A stretch of 64,000 bases of DNA from Leptotrichia wadei (GTDB lineage: Bacteria; Fusobacteriota; Fusobacteriia; Fusobacteriales; Leptotrichiaceae): assembly GCF_007990545.2 (NCBI RefSeq), contig NZ_AP019829.2:2046001-2110000 (forward strand). The letters run 5' to 3'. Position numbers and translations under genes: made by a program. Shown piece after piece: positions 8,581 to 17,801 of this stretch. How positions within the stretch are numbered: the first letter of the stretch is position 1; each line of letters begins with the position of its first letter. The notes below the pieces were generated by a model. The model had not been told where the DNA came from, searched no databases, and was given only the letters and a program-made list of their open reading frames with translations.

Positions 8581-9210
8581 TTATGTATTTTTATTAATCT
8601 CAACCAAACCAAATTCCCTTTCTGCTTCTTTCTTCACAAACAAAAACTCTCTCAACGATTTCTCCTCAAATTTACCATAATTCCTTTTCAACTCATCAAT
8701 TGCGCTCCTAAGAATTTCCCCTTTTCTCACTCTTTTCGACATTCCCAGAAAAACTCTCTCCAAAAAATCCAAATTTTTGTATCTTGCCAAAACTTTTTCT
8801 CTCTTCAACCAGTCAAAAAAACTTTTAAAATCACTTGGAAAAAATTCATCATATTTTTCAATATTTTTAATTATTTTTCTTTCAACTTTTTCCACATTCT
8901 CAAAATCAGGATTTTCGCAAAAAATATTCTCAAAATTTTTACATAAAAAATGGTCAACATACATATCCGACACAATCCCTTTAAAAATCCCAAATTTTTC
9001 TCGCAAAATCTCATTCAAAAAATTTTCTTCTCTATCAGAAATTTTATCAATCAATCTATGCAAAATTATCCCATTTTTCAAATTTTCCTGCAAATCAATT
9101 TTATCAACTTTCCCCTTGTAAAAATCTCCAGCAAAATTGCCGTAAAGCGTACTTTCACTCATCTTTTTGTCAATTTCAAGCGATATAACCGAATGAGCTA
9201 AATAATTCAT
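8581..9210 (-). CDS. acpH: Acyl-carrier-protein phosphodiesterase-like protein
   Basis: AcpH removes the 4'-phosphopantetheine group from holo-ACP. The 209-residue length fits. The family pattern is visible: MNYLAHSVIS at the start, GNFAGDFYKG near residues 24-33, then NGIILHRLIDKISD near 46-59 with the conserved His and Asp, and the YVDHFL block near 84-89. These belong to the HD-like metal-binding helical fold of the family. The gene stops only a few bases downstream of its HAD-phosphatase neighbour (9213-9854). The family also contains members of uncertain activity. Confidence 0.8.
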   Translation of the reverse strand: MNYLAHSVISLEIDKKMSESTLYGNFAGDFYKGKVDKIDLQENLKNGIILHRLIDKISDREENFLNEILREKFGIFKGIVSDMYVDHFLCKNFENIFCENPDFENVEKVERKIIKNIEKYDEFFPSDFKSFFDWLKREKVLARYKNLDFLERVFLGMSKRVRKGEILRSAIDELKRNYGKFEEKSLREFLFVKKEAEREFGLVEINKNT

Positions 9211-9212
9211 TT

Positions 9213-9854
9213 TTATCCCTGTTTTTTCAAATAATCCAAAATCTCATCGAAATTCTCAAACTCAAAAAAATCAATCTCATTTTCTTCACAAAACTTAATC
9301 GCTCGAGTTCCAGTTCTAATAAATGAAAAGTCCGCCACTTCAATCGCCCTGTAATCTGAAGGTCCGTCTCCAACGAAATAAACTGTATAACCTTCATCTT
9401 GATACTTCTGAACAGCCTCTTTTTTGTCAACACCGTAATACTGCTCTTTATCTAAGTAAGGAAACGAAACTGTGATTTTATTTCCATCAAATTTAATATC
9501 ATTCGAGATAATTTCTTTTTCATCCAAATTAATTCCATAATTTCTAAGAACGCCTGCAATATTCAATTTCGTTCCAGCACTCACAATTCTAAATTCTATG
9601 CCACTTTTCACAAAATCCACAAATGTCTCATCAATCCCAATCAATTTCAATGTTTCCAAAAACTGTTCTTTCGTAATATTCAAACTCTCAATCCCAGTCT
9701 GCAAATATTCCTTCATCGTAATCTCGCCACTGCGATATTTTTTCCTAATATTCGTCTTTAATTCTGGCTGATGCACCGAAAGTAGTGTATCTGTCGAATC
9801 TTTTTTACTAATTGTAATATCAAAATCTATTAAAAATATTAATTTTTTGCTCAC
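9213..9854 (-). CDS. MtnX-like HAD-IB family phosphatase
   Basis: This is a cytoplasmic HAD-superfamily phosphatase of about 213 residues. Motif I is present as DFDITISKKDSTDTLL near the N-terminus, with the nucleophile and acid/base Asp pair separated by Phe. Motif II Ser/Thr lies in RIVSAGT, and motif III/IV is GDGPSDYRAIEVAD. The arrangement fits the MtnX/SerB-like type, but the substrate is not determined and there are no methionine-salvage genes nearby. I place the start at the GTG at 9854 because AAAGGAG sits 5 bases before it. The ATG at 9875 has no comparable site. Confidence 0.8.
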   Translation of the reverse strand: MSKKLIFLIDFDITISKKDSTDTLLSVHQPELKTNIRKKYRSGEITMKEYLQTGIESLNITKEQFLETLKLIGIDETFVDFVKSGIEFRIVSAGTKLNIAGVLRNYGINLDEKEIISNDIKFDGNKITVSFPYLDKEQYYGVDKKEAVQKYQDEGYTVYFVGDGPSDYRAIEVADFSFIRTGTRAIKFCEENEIDFFEFENFDEILDYLKKQG

Positions 9855-9912
9855 ATTTTCTCCTTTAGCTATCAAAAATACTATTATTTCTCAATTTTTA
9901 ATGACTTTATTT

Positions 9913-10599
9913 TTATAAATTTTTCAAATATTTAATTTCATCTTCATTCAAAGCACGGTATTCTCCCACTTTCAAATGCCCAAGTGTAAGTTCTCCCACT
10001 TTAATCCGTTTCAATGAATTAACGTTATATCCCAATGTTTCCAGCATTTTTCTTATCTGACGGTTTCTCCCTTCAAAAATTGCAATTCTAAGTTCCTTTT
10101 TGTCAATTTTTTTAACTTTAGCAGGTGCTGTTCTTTTTCCGTCAACTACAACTCCATATTGCAATGCTTCGAGGTCTTTATCATCAATTTCACGGCTAAC
10201 TTTAGCAATATAGCTCTTGTATAGTTTTTTTCTTGGGTGCATTACATGATTGTAGATATCTCCATCGTTACTGATTATAATTAGACCTTCTGTCATAAAG
10301 TCCAGTCTTCCGTAAGTAAAAAGTCTGGCACGTGATTTTATAAAGTCAATCGCAAGTTTACGTCCAAATTTATCTTCATTTGAACAAAGCACTCTTTTTG
10401 GCTTGTTTAAAATATAATATTCGTATCTTGTGTTAAGTTTTACTCTTTCTCCATCAATTCTAACAACATCTTCAGGCTTTATGTCCATTCCAATAATCGC
10501 TTCTTGCTTATTTACCGTAACTCTTCCTTCATTTATCAGTTCATCAGCCTTCCTACGAGAACAAAATCCCGTTTCGGCTATAAATTTATTTAATCTCAT
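9913..10599 (-). CDS. RsuA/RluB-family rRNA pseudouridine synthase
   Basis: The enzyme isomerises a specific uridine in rRNA. An S4 RNA-binding domain occupies about residues 1-60 (MRLNKFIAETGFCSRRKADELI). The catalytic domain holds the motif GRLDFMTEGL, with the nucleophile Asp at position 100, and the late GRNRQIRKML block. The 228-residue length is normal for the RsuA/RluB/RluE/RluF group. Which rRNA position is modified cannot be told from sequence alone. It is followed by the HAD phosphatase and preceded by scpB on the same strand. The scpB-rluB adjacency is common in other bacteria and supports the RluB-like reading. Confidence 0.92.
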   Translation of the reverse strand: MRLNKFIAETGFCSRRKADELINEGRVTVNKQEAIIGMDIKPEDVVRIDGERVKLNTRYEYYILNKPKRVLCSNEDKFGRKLAIDFIKSRARLFTYGRLDFMTEGLIIISNDGDIYNHVMHPRKKLYKSYIAKVSREIDDKDLEALQYGVVVDGKRTAPAKVKKIDKKELRIAIFEGRNRQIRKMLETLGYNVNSLKRIKVGELTLGHLKVGEYRALNEDEIKYLKNL

Positions 10600-10685
10600 T
10601 TTTTACCTCTTTATTTTTAATTTATTAAAAATTATTTTTATCAGAAAGTTCTATCTTCTTTTTACTAAATAACTAAAATATAATT

Positions 10686-11342
10686 TTATTTTTCAGTATT
10701 TTCATTATCTGAACTTTCAGTTTCCATTTTTTCATCTTCCTTATAAAGCGAATTAATTTTTTGAAACTGTTCACTTCCTGGCAGCTCTTCCCTTCCGTGA
10801 ATATTCAAGTAACTGTAAAAATCCTCTGTCACTTCATATAAATTTGGAGTTCCAATTGACTTCTTCTTTCCAGAAATATAAATTAATTTCCTTTCCAAAA
10901 GATTAGCCATTGTTTTATCCGATCCAGCGCCTCTGATTTGTTCGATTTCAGCTTTTGTTACAGGTCCTTTATACGCAATAATTGCCAATATTTCCATTGC
11001 CGAACGTGATAATTTTTTCAATTTCATTTCTGAATTAAAAAATCTTTTCACATCAAAGCCAAAAAGTGGATTCGACACTAGATAAACTGCTCCATCTTCA
11101 ATTTTTAAATTTATTCCACTATTTTTTCTCTTTTCCTTCAAATTATACAGCACTTCTTCCATTTCAAAGTTTTCCATCGCATAAAACTGTGCAAGCTCCT
11201 GTACAGTTACCGTTTCCTTTGCCAAAAAAATTATTGCTTCCACTTTTTCTTCAATTTCACTAATTTTAATTTTTCTTTGAACACCGATTATATTTTCTTG
11301 TTCCTCTTCTTTTTTATTTTCTTTTTTTTCAAATTTTTCCAT
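10686..11342 (-). CDS. scpB: Segregation and condensation protein ScpB
   Basis: ScpB is a winged-helix dimer that binds ScpA and the SMC condensin complex in chromosome segregation. The 218-residue protein has a charged N-terminal extension of about 25 residues, then EIEEKVEAIIFLAKETVTVQELAQF, and the hallmark core SRSAMEILAIIAYKGPVTKAEIEQIRGAGSD near residues 113-143. It ends in a charged tail. ScpA is not in this window. The gene lies between mreB and a pseudouridine synthase. A hairpin at 11410-11452 separates it from mreB. Confidence 0.93.
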   Translation of the reverse strand: MEKFEKKENKKEEEQENIIGVQRKIKISEIEEKVEAIIFLAKETVTVQELAQFYAMENFEMEEVLYNLKEKRKNSGINLKIEDGAVYLVSNPLFGFDVKRFFNSEMKLKKLSRSAMEILAIIAYKGPVTKAEIEQIRGAGSDKTMANLLERKLIYISGKKKSIGTPNLYEVTEDFYSYLNIHGREELPGSEQFQKINSLYKEDEKMETESSDNENTEK

Positions 11343-11409
11343 ACCCTACCTTTTTTATTTTTTATTTTTTAAAATCCTATAATCACACACTTATTTACTA
11401 TTTCATTAA

Positions 11410-11452
11410 TAGGGGAATTCTCCTATTATGCTTCCTTCAGAAAATTCCCCTA
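11410..11452. terminator. Hairpin between mreB and scpB
   Basis: Ten-base arms TAGGGGAATT (11410-11419) and AATTCCCCTA (11443-11452) form a strong stem. A T-rich tract on the minus-strand side is weak, so it may be an attenuator or processing site rather than a full terminator. Confidence 0.5.
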
Positions 11453-11471
11453 ATTTCTAATATTATTCAAA

Positions 11472-12518
11472 TTAATATTCATGTGTTGGTGAAATAATAA
11501 TATTTTTGTATCTCTTGAAATCTGTCAATACTTCTGCAATTCCTGTTACTACAGCATGAATCGCATCATCTCCAACAGTTACCTTTAATAGCAATTCCTT
11601 TTCAATTCTTTCTTTTAGAATTTTTATTCCAGCTCCACCACCAGATAAATAGATTCCTGTTTCATAAATATCCGCCGCTACCTCAGGTTCAATTTCTTCT
11701 ATCGTAAGTCTTACTTCATCAATAATAGCATCAATATGTCTTGTAATTGCTCCATTTATGGCAGAAGTCTTAATTTTCATGCTCTTTGGTAATCCAACTC
11801 CCAATTCCCGTCCTCTTATTTCGTATTCCAATTCAGGATCATCTTGACTTATTGTATTTATTTTTAATTCTTCGGCTGTTCTTTCACCAATTAATAAATT
11901 GTATTCATCTTTTACAAATTCCATAATATCTTCATTTAAGTGATCCCCAGCGATTTTAACTGACTTAGATAATGCCGCTCCACCTGATACAATAAATGCA
12001 ATTTCAGTAGTTCCTCCACCTATATCAACAATTAAGTGTCCTTTTGGCTCAAATAAATCAATTCCAACACCAATTGCAGCCGCTATTGGTTCTTCAATTA
12101 GATAAACTTCTTTTGCACCAGCATCTTTTACAACTTCAATCACTGCTCTTCTTTCCACTTGTGTAACTCCACTTGGAACACAAATAATTACTCTGGAGCT
12201 TTGGAATTTATCTTTCTTTATTCTATGCAAAAATTCTTCAAGCATTCTTTCAGTAACTTCATAATTTGAAATTACTCCATTTTTTAATGGACGAATAATT
12301 TCAGTATGCTTAGCTGTTCTTCCAATAATTTCTTTTGCTTTTTCTCCGATATGTTCTAGCTCTTCAGTTTTTTTATTAATAGCCACATAAGTTGGCTCAT
12401 CCACTTGAATTCCTTCACCCTTCACATACATGACAGTATTTGCTGTTCCTAAATCAATAGCTATATCACGTGTAGTCTTTGGTGCTATATTTGTCTTAAA
12501 CAAGTCAAAAAATTTCAT
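11472..12518 (-). CDS. mreB: Rod-shape-determining protein MreB
   Basis: MreB is the bacterial actin that polymerises under the inner membrane and guides lateral wall synthesis, giving rod or filament shape. The 348-residue protein has the actin-ATPase phosphate-1 loop IAIDLGTANTVMYVKG at about 19-34, the VPSG loop, phosphate-2 loop DIGGGTTEIAF near 168-178, and the adenosine motif LSGGGAGI near 295. Length and motifs are complete. It stands apart from mreC and mreD, which are not visible here. ftsK lies upstream on the same strand. Confidence 0.96.
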   Translation of the reverse strand: MKFFDLFKTNIAPKTTRDIAIDLGTANTVMYVKGEGIQVDEPTYVAINKKTEELEHIGEKAKEIIGRTAKHTEIIRPLKNGVISNYEVTERMLEEFLHRIKKDKFQSSRVIICVPSGVTQVERRAVIEVVKDAGAKEVYLIEEPIAAAIGVGIDLFEPKGHLIVDIGGGTTEIAFIVSGGAALSKSVKIAGDHLNEDIMEFVKDEYNLLIGERTAEELKINTISQDDPELEYEIRGRELGVGLPKSMKIKTSAINGAITRHIDAIIDEVRLTIEEIEPEVAADIYETGIYLSGGGAGIKILKERIEKELLLKVTVGDDAIHAVVTGIAEVLTDFKRYKNIIISPTHEY

Positions 12519-12676
12519 CTATTCTATCTCCTTCATTTTATTTTTTATTTTTTTACAAAATATTTATCAATTATTATAGCTTTAAAATATTTTACCATTT
12601 TTTTTGAATATACTCAAGCAACTTTAAGGGAGAATTTACTATAATATTTAATTAACATCCCAAATTTTATATTTTT

Positions 12677-15286
12677 TTAATCATTTTCATCAATATTATC
12701 AACTATTATTTGATCATCATAGCTTATAATTCCATGTTCCTTCAACTGATCATAAATTCTTGAAGCTCTGTTAAATCCTACTTTTAGCTTACGCTGAAGC
12801 AGTGAAATTGAAACTTTATTTTCCTGTCTTATGATATTTATTGCATTTTCAAAATAAGGGTCTGTATCGTCTTCTATTTCTTCTTCAGGTTCCTTTAAAA
12901 TTTCATTTTTATATTTCACCTTTTTAGTAGATTTCAACGTATCAGTCAAGTTCTTAACTTCTTCATCAGAAATATATGCCCCTTGTATTCTTTCTAATTT
13001 TGAAGATCCATTAGCCAGCAGCAGCATATCACCTTGTCCTAAAAGTTTTTCCGCTCCAGCTGAATCAAGTATTGTTCTCGAATCAATTTGTGATCTTAGT
13101 GCAAATGAAATTCTGCTTGGCAAGTTAGCCTTTATCATTCCAGTTATAACATCTGTAGATGGTCGTTGTGTCGCAACAACTAAATGGATTCCAACTGCCC
13201 TTGCCTTTTGTGCAATTCTTGCAATTGATTCCTCCACGCTTCCAGAGGCAACCATCATAAGGTCAGCCAGCTCATCAATTATTATAACAATATACGGCAT
13301 TTTTTCCACAAAGCTCAATGAATTATAACCTTTTATATTTCTTACCCCATTTTCCATAAGTTTCTTATATCTATTTTCCATTTCATTAACTGCCCATTTT
13401 AAAGCTATTGCAGCCTGTTGTGGATCTATAATTACTGGCACTAAAAGATGAGGGATATCATTATATGGCATAAGTTCCACCATTTTGGGATCAACCATTA
13501 TGAATTTTACTTCCTTGTCGGATTTTTTTGAAATTAATGTTGAAATTAAAGTATTCACACAAACTGATTTCCCTGACCCTGTTTGTCCTGCAATAAGCAA
13601 ATGTGGCATTTTAACAATATCTATGAATTTATCTCTCCCGACAATATCTTTTCCCAATATTACCTTTAATTCTCCAGTATCAAGTTCCTTATTTTTTATA
13701 ATATTTGAAAAATGCACAGGCTCCTTTATTTTATTTGGAGTTTCAATTCCAATTGTATTTTTTCCTGGAATTGGAGCTTCTATACGAATGCTTTCCGCCG
13801 CAAGGTTCATTGCAATATCATCTGAAAGTCCCGTTACTTTGCTAACTTTTACACCCTTTGGAATTATAATTTCATATCTTGTTATAGTTGGTCCATATTC
13901 ATAATTTACAACTTTTGCATCAACTCCAAATTCTTTCAACACATTTTCCAGATGATTCACATTTTCCCTTATATTTTCTTCAATTTCTTTCTTTTTCTCA
14001 ACATCCATTGGTTTAGACTTAAAAATTTCCGCAATAGATTTTTTTACGACATCATCATATCCCTGATTATTATCAAACATTGCATTAACTTTCCTCAACT
14101 CTTCTTCCAGCCCCTTTTCTTTTCCATCACCATTTTCAAATGCTTCAAGTTTTGGAAATTGCTGAAAATTTGGATCTGCATTTACAGAGTTTATTTCTGC
14201 TCTTTTTAAAGGTGTTACAATTTCTAGTTTTGTTTCTTTTTTGTTATTTTCATTTACATTTTCTATTTCAAGTTCTTTTTCTTTTTTTATTTCTTTTTTA
14301 TCCTCTGTAATCTTTTCCTTTTCAGTATTTAAAGTATTTTCTCCATTATCTTCAGATTTTTCCAAAATTTCTGTTTTTTTCACACTTTCTAGCGGTTTTA
14401 CAACTGCATCCAATGTATCTTCTTTTTTTCTTTTCTCTTTTATTTTTTCTCTCCTTGCATTTTCATCTTTTATAAAATTTCCTTTTTCTTTTTCCTCAAA
14501 AATTTCAATCCATTCCTTTTCTTTTTCTGCAAGTTCTCCCTTAGAGTAAACTTCTGTTTTTTGCAAGAAATTTTTTTTAGGCTTTTTTGCAATTTCAAAA
14601 CTTAATTTTTCGTTTCTAGATTGTATTATTTTTGCCTTTAGCATTTCCTTTTGATAACGTTTATAATCTGTTCTCTTCAGATTTTCAGCATACTTTTTTG
14701 CCGCCAATTTTCTTTTTTTCTCTTTATAATCATCACTTTTATAATACTTTATTATTTCCTTCAAAACTTCATACCCAAGTTCGATAAGATCCCTAACTAG
14801 CCATGCTACGAAAAGCAATGCCAATATCAAAAGAATAAAAAACATCCATTGAAAATGCAGCACTTTGAAAAACGGCATTGACAGCAATGCTCCCAAAATC
14901 CCTCCGCTTTCACGATTAAATCCTATTTCCAAAAGCTGCCTACCAGCTTCAGTAAAATTCCCAGATAAAGTTTTTCCATGAACAACAGAACCTCTTATCA
15001 AAATCATTCCCCAGCTCAAAAACAACCCCGTTAATGCCACAACCTTTCCCTGTGTTATATTAATTCCAATTTTTTCATAAAAAAATAGAATTATACCATA
15101 TAACATAGATACTATCGCAATAAACCATGTCATTTTTCCAAAAAACAACGTAATTCCACTTAATATAAGCGAAAATATATTTTCGCCGACATTATCGCTG
15201 AGCATTTTTGACTTATTTGCCAGCAGCAATATCAATATAAACCCAGCAACAAACCAGATTATACCTTCAACTTTTCTTCTATTCAT
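12677..15286 (-). CDS. ftsK: FtsK/SpoIIIE-type DNA translocase
   Basis: This is a septum-located DNA pump that clears chromosome termini during division. The 869-residue chain begins with about four membrane segments in the first 170 residues. A long, highly charged Lys/Glu-rich linker follows at about 180-400. The motor domain has Walker A GQTGSGKS near residue 565 and Walker B IVIIIDELADLM. Downstream is ATQRPSTDVITGMIKANLPSRI, followed by a C-terminal gamma winged helix (about 800-865: ISLLQRKLKVGFNRASRIYDQL) that would read orienting DNA sequences. Start ATG at 15286. It ends shortly upstream of mreB. Confidence 0.95.
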   Translation of the reverse strand: MNRRKVEGIIWFVAGFILILLLANKSKMLSDNVGENIFSLILSGITLFFGKMTWFIAIVSMLYGIILFFYEKIGINITQGKVVALTGLFLSWGMILIRGSVVHGKTLSGNFTEAGRQLLEIGFNRESGGILGALLSMPFFKVLHFQWMFFILLILALLFVAWLVRDLIELGYEVLKEIIKYYKSDDYKEKKRKLAAKKYAENLKRTDYKRYQKEMLKAKIIQSRNEKLSFEIAKKPKKNFLQKTEVYSKGELAEKEKEWIEIFEEKEKGNFIKDENARREKIKEKRKKEDTLDAVVKPLESVKKTEILEKSEDNGENTLNTEKEKITEDKKEIKKEKELEIENVNENNKKETKLEIVTPLKRAEINSVNADPNFQQFPKLEAFENGDGKEKGLEEELRKVNAMFDNNQGYDDVVKKSIAEIFKSKPMDVEKKKEIEENIRENVNHLENVLKEFGVDAKVVNYEYGPTITRYEIIIPKGVKVSKVTGLSDDIAMNLAAESIRIEAPIPGKNTIGIETPNKIKEPVHFSNIIKNKELDTGELKVILGKDIVGRDKFIDIVKMPHLLIAGQTGSGKSVCVNTLISTLISKKSDKEVKFIMVDPKMVELMPYNDIPHLLVPVIIDPQQAAIALKWAVNEMENRYKKLMENGVRNIKGYNSLSFVEKMPYIVIIIDELADLMMVASGSVEESIARIAQKARAVGIHLVVATQRPSTDVITGMIKANLPSRISFALRSQIDSRTILDSAGAEKLLGQGDMLLLANGSSKLERIQGAYISDEEVKNLTDTLKSTKKVKYKNEILKEPEEEIEDDTDPYFENAINIIRQENKVSISLLQRKLKVGFNRASRIYDQLKEHGIISYDDQIIVDNIDEND

Positions 15287-15691
15287 CTTAATTATCCTTT
15301 CTAAAAATTCTATCTAATTTAATAAATTCCAAATCTAAAATCTCTAACCAATTTTATCATACAACAAAGTTATTCTCAATGCTACCTAAAAAATTATATG
15401 AAATAAATAAAATTTAAAACTTAGATTAGAATAGTCGTCGGTTTCAAAGTGACTTTTTTACATTATACTATATTTTTTCAATTTTGTCATTTTCTATTTC
15501 TCTAAAAAAATAGACTGTAATAAAAAATAAACTCCTATTTTAAATAGAGAATTATATTTTAGAAAAAAAATATAATTTTTTTCATTTAGATACTTGTTAA
15601 TTGAAATAAATGTGGTAAAATTAATATAGAGTAGAAAAATTTATTAATACAAGTAAAACTAATTTTAAATAAAATTTTAGGAGGAAATACC
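15287..15691. promoter_or_regulatory. Divergent intergenic region with a promoter for the phosphohexomutase gene
   Basis: This 405-base spacer separates minus-strand ftsK from the plus-strand gene at 15692. A plausible plus-strand sigma-70-type promoter is TTGTTA (15594-15599), 16 bases, TAAAAT (15616-15621). Otherwise it is AT-rich with long A and T runs. I see no ORF or clear RNA gene. Confidence 0.5.
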
Positions 15692-17410
15692 ATGGATTAT
15701 ATGAAAAAATACGAATATTGGCTAAATTCAGATGCCATTGACGAAAAAGACAGGGAAGAATTGAAAAGCATCGCAGGGAATGAAAAAGAAATAGAAGATA
15801 GATTTTTCAAAGATTTGAGCTTCGGAACTGGTGGAATTCGTGGAGTTCGTGGAATTGGAACTAACAGAATGAATAAATACGTAATTAGAAAGGTAACTCA
15901 AGGACTTGCAAATTATATGCTAAGTTTTGATGAAAAAGCGGCAAAAGAAAAAGGAATCATAATTGCTCATGACTGTAGAATAGGTTCGAGAGAATATGCG
16001 CTAAATACTGCAAGAGTAATGGCTGCAAATGGAATTAAAGCATATATTTATGAAAGTTTACGTTCAACTCCTGAATTGTCATTTGGTGTAAGATATAAAG
16101 GATGTATGTCAGGAATCGTTGTTACGGCTTCTCATAATCCAGCTGAATACAATGGATATAAAGTTTATTGGGATGATGGAGCACAAGTTGTTGATCCACA
16201 TGCACCAGCAATTGTTGAAGAAGTAAATAAAATTTCTACATTGGAAGAAATAAAAGTTATTTCTGAAGAAGAAGGAAGAGAAAAAGGATTAATCATTCAG
16301 CTTGATCATAAAATTGATGATGACTATATAGCAGCAATTAAAAAACAAACTATACATACAGATATTCCAGGAAAAGAAGATTTCAAGATTGTTTATACTC
16401 CGCTTCATGGAACTGGTGGAAGACCAATGAAGAGAATTTTATCTGATTTTGGATACAATTTTGAAGTTGTAAAAGAACAAATTGAACCAGATGGAAACTT
16501 CCCAACTGTAGTTTATGCAAACCCTGAAGAAGTGGCAGCGTTCAAATTGGGAACAAAATTAGGAAACGAAATTGGAGCACAATTAATTTTGGCAAATGAC
16601 CCAGATGCTGATAGAATTGGTATTGCGATAAGAGATGACAAAAATGAATGGTACTATCCAAATGGAAACCAAGTAGGATTGTTGTTATTGCAATATTTAT
16701 TGAATTACAAAAAAGATATTCCAGCTGATGCACAAGTTATTACAACAGTTGTTTCTACACCAATGATTGATGTTGTTGCACCTGCTAAAAATGTTGGAGT
16801 TATGAAAACATTGACTGGATTCAAATACATTGGACAAAAAATTAGACAATTTGAACACAAAGAATTGGAAGGATCATATTTATTTGGATTTGAAGAAAGT
16901 TACGGATATTTGATAGGAACTCATGCAAGAGATAAAGATGCGTTGGTAACTTCAATGGTTATTTCTGAAATGGCAACTTATTACCACTCAAAAGGAACTT
17001 CTATTTACAAAGAATTACAAAAATTATATGAAAAATTTGGATATTATTTAGAAGGAATTAAATCAGTAATGTTAAAAGGTAAAGATGGAATTGAACAAAT
17101 GGCAGCATTAATGTCTAACTTGAGAGAAAATGTTAAAGATGAATTGCTTGGTAAGAAAATTAAAATTAAAAGAGATTTCTTCTCACACAAAGAACATAAC
17201 TTGGAAACTGGTGAAGAAAAAGAAATTAAATTGCCAAAAGAAAATGTATTACAATTCGTGCTTGAAGACAATACATTCATTACAGCAAGACCATCTGGAA
17301 CAGAACCAAAAATCAAATTCTATTTCAGCGTAAATGCAGATTCTAGCGAAAATGTCAAAGCTAAACTTGATAAAACAATGGAAGAATTTTCTAAATTTAT
17401 TGGATTATAA
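15692..17410 (+). CDS. Phosphohexomutase (phosphoglucomutase/phosphomannomutase)
   Basis: The enzyme interconverts hexose-1-phosphate and hexose-6-phosphate, feeding envelope sugar and glycogen metabolism. It has 572 residues, the long form typical of PgcA-like enzymes in low-GC bacteria. Visible motifs are FGTGGIRG near residue 46, the phosphoserine loop TASHNPAEYNGYK near 145, the metal-binding loop DPDADR near 305, the sugar loop GFEESYGYLIG near 405, and the phosphate-binding loop RPSGTEPKIKFY near the C-terminus. The ATG follows AGGAGG. It is the first gene of a plus-strand block and ends before a terminator. Sugar specificity cannot be decided here. Confidence 0.93.
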   Translation: MDYMKKYEYWLNSDAIDEKDREELKSIAGNEKEIEDRFFKDLSFGTGGIRGVRGIGTNRMNKYVIRKVTQGLANYMLSFDEKAAKEKGIIIAHDCRIGSREYALNTARVMAANGIKAYIYESLRSTPELSFGVRYKGCMSGIVVTASHNPAEYNGYKVYWDDGAQVVDPHAPAIVEEVNKISTLEEIKVISEEEGREKGLIIQLDHKIDDDYIAAIKKQTIHTDIPGKEDFKIVYTPLHGTGGRPMKRILSDFGYNFEVVKEQIEPDGNFPTVVYANPEEVAAFKLGTKLGNEIGAQLILANDPDADRIGIAIRDDKNEWYYPNGNQVGLLLLQYLLNYKKDIPADAQVITTVVSTPMIDVVAPAKNVGVMKTLTGFKYIGQKIRQFEHKELEGSYLFGFEESYGYLIGTHARDKDALVTSMVISEMATYYHSKGTSIYKELQKLYEKFGYYLEGIKSVMLKGKDGIEQMAALMSNLRENVKDELLGKKIKIKRDFFSHKEHNLETGEEKEIKLPKENVLQFVLEDNTFITARPSGTEPKIKFYFSVNADSSENVKAKLDKTMEEFSKFIGL

Positions 17411-17512
17411 TTTTTTGAGTAAATATTTTGAGAAATTCGATGATTGAGAGAAAATAAAAATTTTATACAAAGTTTATAAAATTGAGTAAAAATTAAAGTA
17501 AATAAATAGATG

Positions 17513-17560
17513 AAAACAGGGAAATTTCTTGTGATGAGAATGATTTTCCTGTTTTTTTAT
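17513..17560 (+). terminator. Rho-independent terminator after the phosphohexomutase gene
   Basis: An inverted repeat of AACAGGGAAA and TTTTCCTGTT arms (slightly imperfect) is followed directly by a run of seven Ts on the plus strand, about 100 bases after the stop codon. The rest of 17411-17801 is AT-rich, with no other feature I can support. Confidence 0.7.
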
Positions 17561-17801
17561 TTGAAAATTGAAAATATTTTTGATTTATATGAATTCTTAT
17601 GAAAAATAGAGATTGAATTTGTTTTACTTACTTAAAAAATATAAATATTTTTAAAAAATGTATCATAAGTTACACGTCTTGAAGATAAAAATATGATAAA
17701 ATAAAAGAAAGTTTTGTAATCAAATATTTTTTGAATAAAATTAATTTGTAAAAAGATTTTGAACATTGATTAAAAAAATAAAGTATGAGGTGGTGTTTTT
17801 T

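Noticed and set aside
13485-14549. Plus-strand ORFs inside ftsK
   Set aside because: They mirror the Lys/Glu-rich ftsK linker as Phe/Ser-rich strings, so they are shadows.
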